Notes: generated from the letters alone by a model not told the origin. A stretch of DNA of 64,000 bases from Branchiostoma lanceolatum (GCF_035083965.1 NC_089738.1:13728734-13792733); one strand, 5' to 3'; numbered from the stretch's first letter, positions 43,001-53,997 are shown. Numbers and translations: made by a program.

Positions 43001-46000
43001 ACGGGAACATCCGGAAATCCATCGGGCACGATAACAATAGCGCCATCCTGCGGAAAGAGATAGAAATGACAGTTACAACGATGCTTCTGTATTAGGCTTA
43101 GGGAAAATGTTATATTTCCGTTTGGATGACCGACCATAGTAAAACACCTGCCAACCCTAGCCTTTTTTGGGGCTTCGACCGCTGGCATGGGACATAAAGT
43201 TTTTTATCTGACATCGGAGGGATGGAATTTAAAAAAAGATTCCACGTAGTCTTGCAGATTTTCTGTATTTTACACACTAATAACAAATTAAGGCTCTGAT
43301 CAGTTGATATAAGAATGTGTAATAAACATTGTACTTCTTTGCCCATTTTATTGATATACCTGTATTTGTACAACGTATATCAGTACAATCAATATGTGAT
43401 ATTGAAAATACCTGATGCAATACAGTGTTACATTGTTAAACTGTAGATTTGTTGAATCATTCGGCCGAAATCTTGAAAAAAAATTAGAATCACAGCCTAC
43501 CAACCTTAGTTGTTTTTTTCAGGACCACAATTGGAAACACAACATTAACTTTCCTAGGCCTTACTATGGATGGGATGAATAGTGTGTCTGGGTGAATAGT
43601 GACGATCGTTAAAATCGATTATTGAGCATATTTTCTTCATGAATATGGTGCCATGTACAAATGTAATAACGATAATATGTCTGTTGTGGTGGATGTGGCA
43701 TTTCGATTGGTGTTAACAAATGCCTCCACGTCTCGCTTCCGTTGATTAAATCTATTCCATTTCATAAAACAGGTGGTAAATGAAAATGTGGACAGGCTTT
43801 CAAAGTTTATAGCTTTCTGTCATTGCCGTCTTTGATATGCATATGGAAACACATGATTAAGATATACGCTCTCTCGCCACTCTCAAAGAATTAAAACAGA
43901 TCACAGTGCTTAACTTCTAGAAGTATTCATCATTTTCAGAATAAGAACGGAGTTAACTCAGAGTTGACGCTCGTTCTCATTTAAATGTACACATTGTGTA
44001 ACTTCCGTTACCGTTTGAAGTAAAACGTTCCTGACATTAAGATATGCCACATTTAAGGTACCAAACTGTCGTTTTTAAAAGCCCAAAAAAGGTTTAAGTC
44101 GTCATAAAAACGACAGTTTGGCACCTTATATGTGGCATATCCTAATGTCAGGAACGTCTCACTTTAAACGGTAACGGAATCAAATGTGTACATTTAAATG
44201 AGAACGAGCGTTGAACGCTCTCTGATTACAAAACCGTCCGGTTCCATGCAACACGTTAACGTAGCGCTACTATATCTCGTACACTACCCGATGTCGCTCA
44301 CTTTGTGTATCAAAACATCTGTTCTCATGAGGAATGAGGAATCACTCAAAAGAAAGAAATATGATCCCTAGCCATGTCTGTCTCGAAGAATTTGGCTCTG
44401 TTAGTGCGTTTTTAATGAAAGTGGCATTTTGAACAAATCGGCCGATATTGGGTAGCGCTACTTTACTCACTTTTGGCTGAGTAAGATGTCACCCTGTCCC
44501 TGGCACAGTCTTTTAACGTAAACCTCAATAATCTCAGTATAAATGCATGCTCGCACGGCGTTAAACAGGAGGACAAAAAATTAGAGACCATGCATTGTTC
44601 TTATGAGAAGAGTTGATATTTTCTCCAATGAGTTAAACATTTGGCTCTGTCCGCACGTTTTTAAGGAACATAGCGTTTTAAACAAATCGGACAACATTGG
44701 GTATCACCACTTTACTCACTTTTGGCTAAGTAAGATGTCTCCTTGTGGAGAGATTCGCAGCAGTGTGTTGTGATCTCCTCCCTCCCGATAGGCGGCGCCC
44801 TTGCCGTTTTTAAAAGAAATGTCCGGTATCCAAATCTCGGCTAACGTGGAAGTGCCGAGTGTTAGACTTGACTTGAAGTCGGTGTAACTCAAGCGAGGAT
44901 CGTTCCATCTTTGACGTAAAAAGAAATTAAGGATGTAGTCCTAGAGAGAGAAAAAAATGTGAGTGTTAATGCCATCCGTTGCCGGTTGTTTGTTAAGAAA
45001 TTGAATCAGGCCGTTCAAGAAAAGAGAATCAATCTTGCCTGTTTTACGTTTGTGTCCCATAAGATTACTCCACAAGCCCTTTCACAGATCAAACTACACA
45101 TGCGCAGGTCAAAGGTGAAGGCCAATTACTTGTAAACAGTTCTTATTTCGACCTTGCTTCATACATGTCCAGATATACATGACCTCCGTCGGTCGGTTTG
45201 TGTAACAATTTCCAGACGTGTTTTGTCCATGTCTCAGCGCATACGCAGTTGTATCCGTGAAATGGCTCATTGTGCTTCTCAATTCTTTTAACACTGCATT
45301 CATTAATCTCTAAAGCTGCTACTGAAAAAGGCACATTCCTAAAAAAAAGACGAAGATGTGTAAATGAGTGTACCACATACCATGGATGCTTCTGAGACTG
45401 AGCTAATGCTGCTGACATATAGTTGAACCTCTACCCAGATCCGAGAGACTGAGAACGAACAAACACAAAACACTGCAAAAGTCAATCTTATTACAAAGTC
45501 CCTATAGTATTATGCAGGGCTTTGTAAGAAACCGATGAGGCTGAGACTGCCGAAAGACAAGAATAAGTATTTATCGCTATCGAACAAGTCTTGGAGTCGT
45601 AAGGTCTAACAAAACCGTGAATCGAAGTCCGTTTAATCGTTTTTCCATTGCTCCAGTCGTCCTAATACAATAGTTAATAACTCAAGATCTATACGGAGAT
45701 ATAGCACTAAAATCACAGGACATAGATCGCCAATATAGAATTTCTATAGTCCTCTTGATGGAACAAAATAGCTCGCAACTTTGCCTTCTAATTCGACTGA
45801 TATAAAGTTTAGCAGACATCTTTCTAATTGATGTGTTGAAGTTCTAAACGGGAACTATGCGGCTCCAGATGTCTTACTGAGGGACGACTGCCATGTGAAA
45901 GATGTCGGTTAGCTTGAGGAATAAATCCACTCTACTTTATACTGATATGTTGAAGAGAGTTAAGGCCATCTCGTCTTGTTTTCCTTTAAGATTTGTTATT

Positions 46001-46094
46001 TTTCTTACCTGCGAAATTTGGCCGTATCCTTTTATCATAATGCTGAAGACGTCTGAACAGCATAAATGATGGGATGTGGCCACCTGGTATGTCC
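37046..46094 (-). CDS. Glycine-receptor-like Cys-loop anion channel, gene B (5' end incomplete)
   Basis: Exons, 5' to 3': 46094-46009, 45448-45381, 44940-44720, 43047-42965, 40954-40823, 40480-40402, 39224-39090, 37857-37677, 37279-37046. Phases are all compatible (405 codons plus TGA). Intron positions equal those of gene A and several exon lengths are identical (68, 83, 79, 135). Features: YDKRIRPNF; loop [28 protein letters not shown]; Cys-loop [15 protein letters not shown]; loop B ESYGHT; second Cys pair [13 protein letters not shown]1 [20 protein letters not shown]2 [20 protein letters not shown]3 [22 protein letters not shown]4 [21 protein letters not shown]. It is an anion-type channel subunit. 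In loop C the conserved Tyr of glycine receptors (HYNTGKFTC) is Val here, so ligand specificity probably differs. A candidate signal-peptide exon is at 47373-47334; a short connecting exon was not located. Confidence 0.85.
38397..39072. repeat. 30-bp minisatellite, about 22 units
   Basis: The unit is approximately 'gagataatggcaatcagcag' plus 'ttcaaccaat', with a few units carrying a six-base 'gccaat' addition. The unit is a multiple of three with no stop in several frames, so long open frames appear on both strands; they are not genes. The array ends about 18 bases beyond the splice donor of the M2 exon of gene B. Confidence 0.95.
39241..39924. other. Intron of gene B between M1 and M2 exons
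   Basis: No coding sequence. A phrase 'ccgaccctatttttcaggac' with 'cgtaacctgaaacacag' is similar to 30748-30778 and 43497-43540, suggesting a diverged dispersed repeat. Nothing else was recognised. Confidence 0.4.
39925..40268. mobile_element. MITE with about 65-bp terminal inverted repeats
   Basis: Left 'agctggataaaatttggaaa', 'cggtcagacgtttcagac', 'cgcatccgctgcctttcgtc' is mirrored by right 'gacgaaagacagtggatgct', 'gtctgaaacgtatgacc', 'tttatccagttgc'. End fragments of the family are at 52476-52520 and 57680-57770. It lies in the M1-M2 intron of gene B. Confidence 0.8.
41225..41420 (+). repeat. Diverged member of dispersed repeat family D
   Basis: 'gacggagctactatttttgg' with 'ctgtgttctcgttca' and then 'cataactcaagatccgtttg'-like sequence, 'ggattttggcatgctggg' parallels 28572-28720 and 53998-54130. 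It is weakly conserved. Confidence 0.4.
42080..42145 (+). mobile_element. Fragment of SINE family 3
   Basis: 'ggtggaaggagaggggtggg' with 'ctccatcttccaaaaccgta' matches the middle of the SINE at 63535-63585. Head and tail are absent. Confidence 0.45.
42640..42950. repeat. Tandem duplication of about 180 bp in gene B intron
   Basis: 'tttgtgtactgtttccgtcc' (about 42680) and 'tctgtgcacggtttccgtcc' (about 42832) open two parallel blocks sharing 'ccactggctagtt', 'acatggctg', 'gtcactca', 'cgaaccgttgaatgaataga' and 'taatagatgа'-like ends. The second ends just before the Cys-loop exon donor at 42959-42964. Confidence 0.7.
43961..44221. mobile_element. Long inverted-repeat element (arms about 115 bp)
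   Basis: The left arm runs 'gctcgttctcatttaaatgt', 'gtaacttccgttaccgttt', 'aacgttcctgacattaagat', 'aaactgtcgttttt'. The right arm mirrors it in reverse order ('aaaaacgacagtttgg', 'cctaatgtcaggaacg', 'aaacggtaacgga', 'catttaaatgagaacgagcg'). The loop is about 20-30 bases. It lies in the intron between the Cys-loop exon and the upstream exon of gene B. Confidence 0.85.
44385..44500 (-). pseudogene. Duplicated splice-donor end of gene B exon (pseudo-exon)
   Basis: This segment repeats about 44640-44745, sharing 'tttggctctgt', 'aacaaatcgg', 'attgggta', 'ctttactcacttttggct' and 'gtaagatgtc'. In the genuine copy this spans the last about 25 bases of the 221-base exon and its donor. The copy therefore carries a second donor-like site and exon end, without the rest of the exon. 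Confidence 0.65.
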
Positions 46095-46320
46095 CTGTAT
46101 TTCAACAAATAAGCAAACCAAAAAACAAACAAAAGTTCAGATAAGCAAGCAAAGAGACAATACCAAGGTAATACTTGGAGTTGTCTTTGTTCATTCCGAC
46201 TTCTTATGGGCGAAGCCACTGCTGTTAGTGTTACAATCCCTTTCTATTAGAGATAGCGACCTAGCTGCAACCCCCGAACGACCAAAGATTTGACAAATCG
46301 CTCATTAATGTCACACAGAA

Positions 46321-46350
46321 AGAACGATTTTTTTTGGGGGGGGGGGGTTG
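46321..46350. repeat. Poly-T/poly-G tract
   Basis: A run of T followed by about 14 G on the + strand. A similar G run is at 51306-51323. On the - strand these are poly-C tracts. Confidence 0.9.
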
Positions 46351-46765
46351 TTGTCTTTTGCACATCATATTCCACTTTTGATATCAAGGGTTTCAGAAAT
46401 CTAATTTTGGTCGCTGTACGATCGGCCGGTTAGTGGAAAGGGGATATTATTAGCAATTGCACAAATTTAACTCTACTTTCAAGACAACACTAGAATCTTT
46501 CCTTTCTTCTCGATTAAACAAAAACGGAACTTCTTCGCGCCTTCGGAGACCCCAAAAGATGCCTTTACTAGTCAACAATTATATTACACTTTTGTATGGA
46601 GAAAACTTAATTATTTGTACCAAATTTTAGCACAATTGCTTCAACTGCCATGGCACATGCATTTTTGTCAGCAATAACCAACAAATGCCAGAAAATCGCG
46701 CATGGCCAAAATGTTAGCTTCCTCTGTTTTTTTTTTTACAATACATTTAACAACGTTAACACTTA

Positions 46766-47010
46766 GCACTTGTAGACAAATTTTCTTCAGAATCTTGTAC
46801 ACAAGCTAAGTTGAGCTTACCCCATCTAGATTTGTTTAGAATGAATGAAACAACATGCTTGCCAAATTTGGTGCTTGTGGACAAATTTTCTTCAGAATCT
46901 TGTACACAAGCTAAGTTCAGCTTCCTCCATCTAGATTTGATTAGAATGAATGAAACAACATTCTTGCCAAATTTGGTGCTTGTAGACAAATTATCAACAC
47001 AATTTTGCAC
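46766..47010. repeat. Tandem repeat of about 107 bp, two and a half units
   Basis: 'gcttgt.gacaaattttcttc', 'tcttgtacacaagctaagtt', 'ccatctagatttg' and 'gaatgaatgaaacaacat' repeat from 46766, 46871 and 46977. The open frames across it on both strands have no recognised similarity and I treat them as repeat artefacts. Confidence 0.85.
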
Positions 47011-47333
47011 ACAGTTCTCCAGCAAAGCCGCTGAATTAGAAAAATCGTTCCAAGTTTCATATGGAAAAGGCAAGTCATCGATTCCGCCCATCTGTCACTG
47101 AAACAGTCCGCGCCCCGCGTCATTATTGGCATGTTTGCATGAGTGTCTGACTTTATCAGGAACCGTCTATACATCACACTCACTTGTCATCTACAGCATA
47201 CACGGGGAAATACATCAATACAAATTCATTTCCTCCTCGCTGCTTTCTAATCAATCATACACCCCCCACCTGGTTTTCTACCCTCCTTACCCGAATTCCA
47301 GCGTGTAGTTTCTCGACATGTGGGCCGAATTAC

Positions 47334-47373
47334 CTGGAGAGGCAGAAAGGGGAGGAGAGAGGATTAGAAGCAT
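47334..47373 (-). CDS. Candidate signal-peptide exon of channel gene B
   Basis: On the - strand an ATG opens MLLILSPPLSASP and then a GTAATT donor, leaving one base of a split codon. The signal-peptide exon of gene A also ends in phase 1. The distance to the next known exon (46094) leaves room for the short second exon expected from gene A (31 bases there). The peptide is short for a signal sequence and the evidence is only phase and hydrophobicity. Confidence 0.3.
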
Positions 47374-47605
47374 GCTATGTTTCTGATGGGGGATTATATC
47401 GCTGAGACAGGGAGGCAATCAGTCTGGCACAGCATTTGAAGCTCGCGTTTGCAGAGCCTTTAGGCAACACTTAGTTAACACTCTCACTAAGTACCTCGGC
47501 GGTCAAGCCTGAAAATGCTTCATGTCAGAAGGTCAGTCGATTTTTCTAGGGTGTCAGCTCTTGCAAGGAAACATGCACTGGATAACTACTTAAGATTGCT
47601 GCAAT

Positions 47606-47920
47606 TGTAGCGTGCGTAGTCCAGCGGATTGCGACCCTGCCTCTGTACCAAGAGGTTTGGGAGTTTGAATCCCGGCTGTGTCGCTCACCCAAAATGCACG
47701 CTACTGGAAAAGCTCGCAGTCCTTAGATCGGAACGTTAAGTATAGTAGTGAGCCACTGTTCATTGTACTTTTCGGAAAGAGCTGGGGGATGTTCCCGGTA
47801 CAACGAACCTGTAAATACTGTACATAGCGTCTGTCGTCTCTGTCATGACCAGTGGAAGAATAGCTCTTCGGTGAGCTAAACTGGTTCGAGATCATTTTGA
47901 TCACTCTGATCACTTTCAAA
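47606..47920 (+). mobile_element. tRNA-derived SINE, family 2, fuller copy
   Basis: The tRNA-like head has 'cgtagtccagcggattgcg' (A-box region) and 'gggagtttgaatcccggc' (B box). The body matches 22935-23199. The tail ends in a 'gatcattttgatcactctg'-like stretch. Confidence 0.7.
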
Positions 47921-49166
47921 ACATCATTTACAAGTACAAGAACTCTACAAAATTACCAATTATTTTGACTTTGATCGTGCGCTACTGTAATTGTTCTTAA
48001 AGCACGAATAAAAATACAGAACACTATTCCTGCAGTTTCTTATAGTTATCCCATATTTACGTACTTCTTCAGCTGAAGAATATGATTACGACTCATCTTT
48101 GATATATCTAAGGAAACCTTAAGTACACCCGACAGGTAGATTGACGTTGGAAGTCAAAATGGCAAAGGTCACATGAACTCTCACATGATGGTGAGTTCCT
48201 TAGAAGTAACTGAAGACTCAAGTTTCATCTATTTTGAGAAAACTTTAAGTAGACTTGACACATAGATCGATCTCTGAGGCCAAGGTGATGAAGGTCACGT
48301 GAAAGGTCACTTAACTGCCACCTTACGTTTTCTTGATGTTGTCTTCTCCCATATCAAAGGCGTTGAAAATAGGCATAATCACCTACATATCTTAACTTTC
48401 TATGCCCAACGATACACATTATTTGTTCAATATTCCTGGTGTCACGCCACGTAATTGCCTCCTACCAAATAAGTCATCCGAATCAACGGACACTGTTTGG
48501 GGGTTTCTGGTATACCTGACAGGAGACAAGGTCGTCACACTCGTGGACAGTGATCATTTCCAAGCAGAAGTCTGAGCGGATTTTGGGAGGACGGGTCGCA
48601 CTGTGGAGATTAGCCCTCACACTAAAGACTAACCCTATACTAAACCCTAACCTAACACAAACCCAATCCAACCCTAACTCCACGCCGGCGCAGTATCTCA
48701 TCTGGCAAGTCTTTTTTTTTTATCAATCAACATAAGAACATACAGGAGACAGAGGACACTCTAGCAAGCAGCTGATATCAAACATAACCTCTGAAAATAG
48801 AAATTACAGCTGACAAAGACAAATACAATAACAAAACAATTAAATAACAGCATTTGGGTTGGGTAGTCCAATACAGACAAGCATATATAATAAACACAGT
48901 CACTGGCAATTATTTGTCCCGACAATTCTTTGCCGTGACACCGGCACTTTGGTTGAAACCTTTTGGCACGAAAATGAAGCTAATTTGTTTCAGTGGAATA
49001 GATGATTAGATATGTCGTTTCCATATCCATCTCAGGGACCTGCAGCGTGCTGAATAAGGTCAGGCGCGTCCGAACCAATCGGGCCAATAATCATGACGAA
49101 GGCCCTAAATAAGGCCAATCATCCGCAGTCTCCTTGTGTTTGATCAAATAACTGTCAACACTCCTT
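47921..49166. other. Intergenic DNA with few recognisable features
   Basis: Two phrases ('gacaggtagattgacgttgg', about 48130, and 'gacacatagatcgatctctg', about 48255, each followed by 'aaggtcac.tgaa') suggest a diverged direct duplication. Near 48610-48690 there is a run of 'taaccctaacctaa'-type sequence, which is telomere-repeat-like but too irregular and short to be telomeric. Confidence 0.4.
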
Positions 49167-49288
49167 CTGAAACAAGTTTCAACTGTAATTTCCAACACAA
49201 AAATTTGACTTACCCAAGTTTTTGTACAGTCGTAAATTTGGGTAAGCCTAATTTTTGTCTTGGAAATTACAGTTAAAACTTGTTTCAG
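49167..49288. mobile_element. Hairpin element with about 55-bp arms
   Basis: 'ctgaaacaagtttcaactgt', 'aatttcca', 'aaaaat', 'cttacccaa' on the left is mirrored by 'ttgggtaag', 'aatttttg', 'tggaaattacagttaaaact', 'tgtttcag' on the right. The loop is about 14 bases. Confidence 0.8.
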
Positions 49289-49533
49289 ACTGATTTCAAT
49301 TCTACCAAGCAGATGAACTTTCAAGCTGTTAGCACTCCTTGTTTGGATCGAAAGGTTGGATTTAATCATATAGAATATTCGTTCCGTTCTTGTAATGCTC
49401 ACGTGGTTACCATACCTGAGCTCTAAAAAAGGTCAATATTACGCAGTTTCTTTGTGTATCAACAGATTGCTTTTAACACTTTTTGGTGGAATCGAAAATT
49501 TTAAATTTAACAGATTCTCTAATTGCAGATTTT

Positions 49534-49767
49534 AAGCCCCCCTCTCACTGGACCAGCGGTACGCTGGCGGAGTCGCTGCGGCCGATCGAATTGACAAAGC
49601 ACTCAACGAATTTCATCGACAAAAAACTAATATTTTTAAGGTTTGTGTGTTTTGTTGTCTTTTGGTCATACTTGTACGTTTTGAATGATATTCCCATTAT
49701 AAAGTCAAGGGTAACACGAATCCAGTTTAGGACGCAGCGTGCCGCGGGTCCAGTGAGAGGGGGGCTT
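49534..49767. mobile_element. piggyBac-like MITE flanked by TTAA
   Basis: The left end 'agcccccctctcactggacc' and right end 'ggtccagtgagaggggggct' are perfect inverted repeats, with weaker symmetry extending inward. Both ends abut TTAA (49532-49535 and 49766-49769). The interior is non-coding and AT-rich. TTAA target duplication is characteristic of piggyBac-type transposition. Confidence 0.85.
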
Positions 49768-49934
49768 AAGATTATCTGATCGTCGGTTGCCCTACTTGGA
49801 GATATGAATACGTGATGTGGTAATAGTTGCCAGAGATTACAAGAGGCGGCGTGCCACAGCTCGTTTCAAGTTCATTAGAAACTAGATCAATCCGGTCCCG
49901 GAACAGTAGCGCTTTATCAGACAGATGGCTTCCC

Positions 49935-50210
49935 TACTCTCCGAGGTGATTCGTAATTTGTCTGGAGGATATCTCCCAAACGTCCGATCGTCTGAAGAAG
50001 AGCTTTTCAGCCCTTGTGCAAAAACGGAGCTAGGTATTGTAATCAGTTGGTGAGAGCGTATTTGTTTGTTAGTTAGTTATTTTGTTTGCTTTACTTGGTG
50101 TGATTCTTAATTTGTCTGGAGGATATCTCCCAAACGTCCGATCGTCTGAAGAAGAGCTTTTTATCCCTTATGTGAAAACGGAGATGTTGTAATCAGTTGT
50201 TCGCGGTGAT
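49935..50210. repeat. Tandem duplication of about 155 bp
   Basis: 'ggaggatatctcccaaacgt' with 'ccgatcgtctgaagaagagc' occurs at 49967 and 50119. Both copies end near 'tgtaatcagttg'. The second continues into sequence that also occurs at 57520-57600. Confidence 0.85.
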
Positions 50211-50600
50211 GTGATTATTGCACAGTGGCAGCATGTAAGTTGGAAGTGGTGTAATAGGATACTTGAAGAAGGTCACATACCAGGGCGCCCAAAAGTTACC
50301 TTGACCTTCGTCTTCCCAACACATACGTACATACCAAATATCATCGTGATCCACCCAGAGGTTCTGAGTTATGCTGATAACAAGAATCCGGAAAGACAAA
50401 CACACCCACAGACAGACATACAGTCAAACACACAGGCACACCAAAAACTATGTCCCTATTTTTCATGAGTATAATTAAGTATGATTAGGCTCGGGTCCAA
50501 TGGTATTGTAGTTGAGGGCGAGGATGACTTATAGCTGCACCCACACAGTAATGTCAAGGGTGCCCACTTAGAGCTTGTCACAACGATGCTCAGCCAAATG
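50210..50600 (+). repeat. Repeat shared with 57520-57690, split by a family D insertion
   Basis: Outer parts 'ttgcacagtggcagcatgta', 'aataggatacttg' and 'gttgagggcgaggatgactt' match 57530-57650. The middle 50267-50487 is an antisense family D element absent from the 57-kb copy. Confidence 0.65.
50267..50487 (-). mobile_element. Dispersed repeat, family D, antisense copy
   Basis: The reverse complement matches 28572-28760: 'catgaaaaatagggacatag', GT-rich stretch, 'cagcataactcagaacctct', 'gatgatatttggtatgt', 'aaggtca', 'ggtatgtgacc'. Confidence 0.65.
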
Positions 50601-53600
50601 CATCATGCTTCTCATTGCGTGATTCGAATTCACAATTCAGGCTTGTGATGCGCTGCCTGTGCTGCTCGTTTCCGTGATGACAAAGAAACGTAGCAGCGTG
50701 GTAATTTTCAAAGGGGGTTTTCAACTTTCCCAAATTTCTTATTTGCACTTTTAAGTTAACACCCACTCTCAACTGCCCATTACTTCACTTGTCTTTGAAT
50801 TCGTCCACTTCACATCACCAGAATTCCGCCAGAAACGAAAAAGACTTAGCTTTTCCTTTCAGGGTAACGAGCATCTTTGTTTCCATCGATTTTTTTCGAC
50901 CCCTCCGCGAAAACTAATCAAGCCTGACCAGTCATTAAGCACGAGGTTTTCGCCAGTGATTGCAGAGCTAACAGCACTCCTTAATTATCGAACCGTCGTC
51001 TGGATTGAAGCGGGTCGAAACAAAAATGCACCATCTAGATTGTGGCTCAACAACCTGATTCTGTCAGAAGTTGCTCCATTGTTTCATGTGAATAGCTTGA
51101 CCACGGTCAAATTTGTATATAAGTATTCTTCCCAACTGTGCTGGGCCTTGGCCTTTGAATTCAAGGGCAGACATCACAGTTACGGCTGGCCATAGGTGCC
51201 TATGTTGAAATACGCTGAAACACGTAAAATATTCAACCGGATTTCAGCCTTGAAAATTATTCTACACTAGAAAGTCATAAGGGTATACCTGATAACAATA
51301 AAAGGGGGGGGGGGGGGGGTGACCAGCTCAAACTCCGAGAACAGATGGCTCTAGTAAACAAACCCTACCTTTGACCCCAGTTTTCTCCTATATCCATCCG
51401 CATGACCAAACAACCTACATCTGTTCTTACGCCAACTTAACTGATGGACTGAACAAATTTTGACTAAAATGGGTAAGCGTAGACATTAGCTCTTCCTTCT
51501 AACCCAAAAAATCTTCAGATTGGGCCAAAGGAAAAGAAGATTCTCAAGGGTTTTAAGTTGGCACTACAATCGTTTTATTTTCATTCTGAGCCATCGATCA
51601 CTGTCTGTCCTCAAGTATGAATATTCCACACCTGGTGTTTATGCTGGTTGTAATATAGGTTGAACGTCTAGGCCTCGTCGAAAGACGTGTTTATGATACC
51701 AGTGATTGGAGAAAGTCGTGAATGTATCACAAAACATGAATTTGTCTTTAGGCGGAAATGTTTATCGTATGCGTACGCAGATCCTCGTCGTTGCTGTTAT
51801 AGATCCGCTGAATATTGTAAGACAAACAATATCATATCAAATATTCATCAATCTTCCATTTCTCCTACTAAGCGCGGTACTGCCAAAGCTTTAGATAAGT
51901 ATTTCCAAACATACAGATTTAGCTGAGAGTGATTTTGAATTAGGTGAGAAATCCTCAAGATTATTACATTATTACATTTTTGCAATATTAGTCTAATGCA
52001 TATCTACCGAATGTCAAGGTAAGATCAGTTAAGGTAATTGATCACTAGTATAATGCGAATCAAGGACGTTGAAACATGTGAAAGTGGCGGTGCTATGTTT
52101 TGAATAGAAAATGCACAGAGAACAAGGCAGACAAATAACAACCAACGCACCAACCGATTACAATACCTCCGTTTTTAGGCAGGTAATTACAAGAGCCTGA
52201 TACAGTTGGTTAAACATCACTGTGACAAACTCTAACTGGGTATCCCTAACGACATCGGACATGTTAGGGTGTAGCCATCAGTCATCAATCCATGCTTCAG
52301 TGCCGATCTACTGAGCCAAACCAAACCTCCAATTCTACAAGTATCCTGTTACACCATTTCCGACTTACACCCTGACAGGCTGTCACTCTGAAATATTCAC
52401 ATAATGTCGGACGCATACCAAGACAAGCAAACACTCACACCAACCGATTAGATTACCCCAGATAGCAGTTCCTTAAGCAACTGGATATGATTTTGGAAAC
52501 GGTCAGACGTTTCAAGTAGCAATTCAACTCAAGTAGTGATACCTCCGTTTTCACATGGGATGTTAGTTCTGATTTTCCAGATTGACACAATGAACAAATC
52601 ATATAAACATGCTCACTGAAATCGGGGTCATGTTTCAATCCCCATGTTTCAAAGGGCTTACGGATATCAATACATTCATTGACTCATTTTCCAAAGGTGG
52701 CTGACCCTTTTCGGGAGAGGCGGCCTGTTACCATTTTGTGGGCTTAGAAATCAGCCATGCGGCCAGGATTGTAGATGAAATAGAGATCAAGTACTCAAGG
52801 GATTTCTGTTTATGGGTTTCAGAATTATGTCAACAACTTTGCTGAGAAAACTTTGATGTGGGAGTGTTTGGCATACATATATATGTCGAAAAATACGTCA
52901 GGAAAATTCTATTCACATAGTTTGGACCAGTCTTTGCCTCTACCCCCTTTCCCGATGCGCATAACTCTCGCGGGATGGTCCTACAAACGTTTTTTGTGGT
53001 CACGACCACTCGGCTTTACAGCGGGCCAATCAGCGACAATCAGATGGGCGTGGCCTTATCGCAAATGACGTGTCGTAGATAGCCGACATTGTGCTCCCGA
53101 CTTTCTCGAGACCATGGTTTGAAGTTAGTCGTGAGCAAGGTTTCTGTGGTTGGGGGTCGGTCGGTTATACTGCCTACCAGTCGTCTTTGCCAGGTGACTA
53201 TGAATTTTGACAAATCCAACTCGGAAAAGTCATATTCTTCTTGGATGCGATCAGTGAACTGAACCGGAGCTATAATTGGATGGATTTGAGGGTGCTCCCA
53301 ACCCGGCGTCAACCCTGGATGGGGCGTGGTCGGGAGCAGAGTCGTGAGACGGTACTGAATATGAGACAGCGACTTTACTGACTTTGATAAGTTTGAAAGC
53401 AGTGGAACAGGAAAAGTTTCTGAGTGGATTTCGCTCGGTAGTGACCCAACGGATCAGGTAGCATCGGACGGAATAGATTACAAGGCTCTTCTCTCGCTCT
53501 TCTAATCCCTCAAATCCAGCCCCAGACCACGACCGCAGCCAACCGTACAGGACGGCACGTTTTGAATGCGCCCAGTGCCAGCAAGGGTGCAGTTGATGTG
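50600..53600. other. Intergenic DNA; no supported gene
   Basis: I found only a G run (51306-51323), a fragment of the 39925-40268 MITE at 52476-52520, and scattered short repeats. If gene B has further 5' exons or its promoter, they could lie in the first part of this stretch or just before it. Open frames up to about 90 codons have no recognisable domain. Confidence 0.35.
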
Positions 53601-53997
53601 CCCATTATATGCTCCATCAGCGGGGGGCACCTCACCTGATTAAGGGTCGGGCCTCTTGTCCGTCTACTATCAGATCAGAAAACATACCCATGAACCACAT
53701 GACTATGAAAGAGAAAAAATAATACATCACGATGTTACATAACTGCCCTCAGGCTTCGAAAGTCATTAAAAAAAAATCATATTTCAGGACCAGACTTTTA
53801 TTTTACCGTATGCTCCCTTGCCTGTCGCCCCACGAAGGCCCATAGTGACGTGGAGTATTCTCTGAGGGTCACATCAGACTGGCTATTGGCTGCTGCCTGA
53901 TCGAAGAAAACATCGACGATCGATAATGATCGTTCCGTAAAAAGAGAAGAAAAGGGGCGCCAACTGGCGTTTGAGCGCAGAGTATTCCTATGTTTTT

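Noticed and set aside
45240..45345. Candidate loop-D exon of channel gene B (frame ...[23 protein letters not shown])
   Set aside because: Wrong phase, no donor at the right place, and the true 68-base exon was found at 45381-45448 with matching phase and motif.
45986..46219. Continuous 77-codon frame with a hydrophobic stretch ahead of channel gene B exon 3, as a signal peptide
   Set aside because: The hydrophobic stretch is a translated polypyrimidine tract leading to an AG acceptor, and the phase equals that of gene A exon 3, so an intron is more likely.
48600..48695. Telomere-like repeat (interstitial telomeric sequence)
   Set aside because: A few 'taaccctaa'-like words occur, but they are irregular and short and could be chance.
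53807..53896. 30-codon exon-like segment followed by another at about 53640-53700
   Set aside because: Acceptor and donor look reasonable, but reading phases do not match each other or the 54220-54470 exon.
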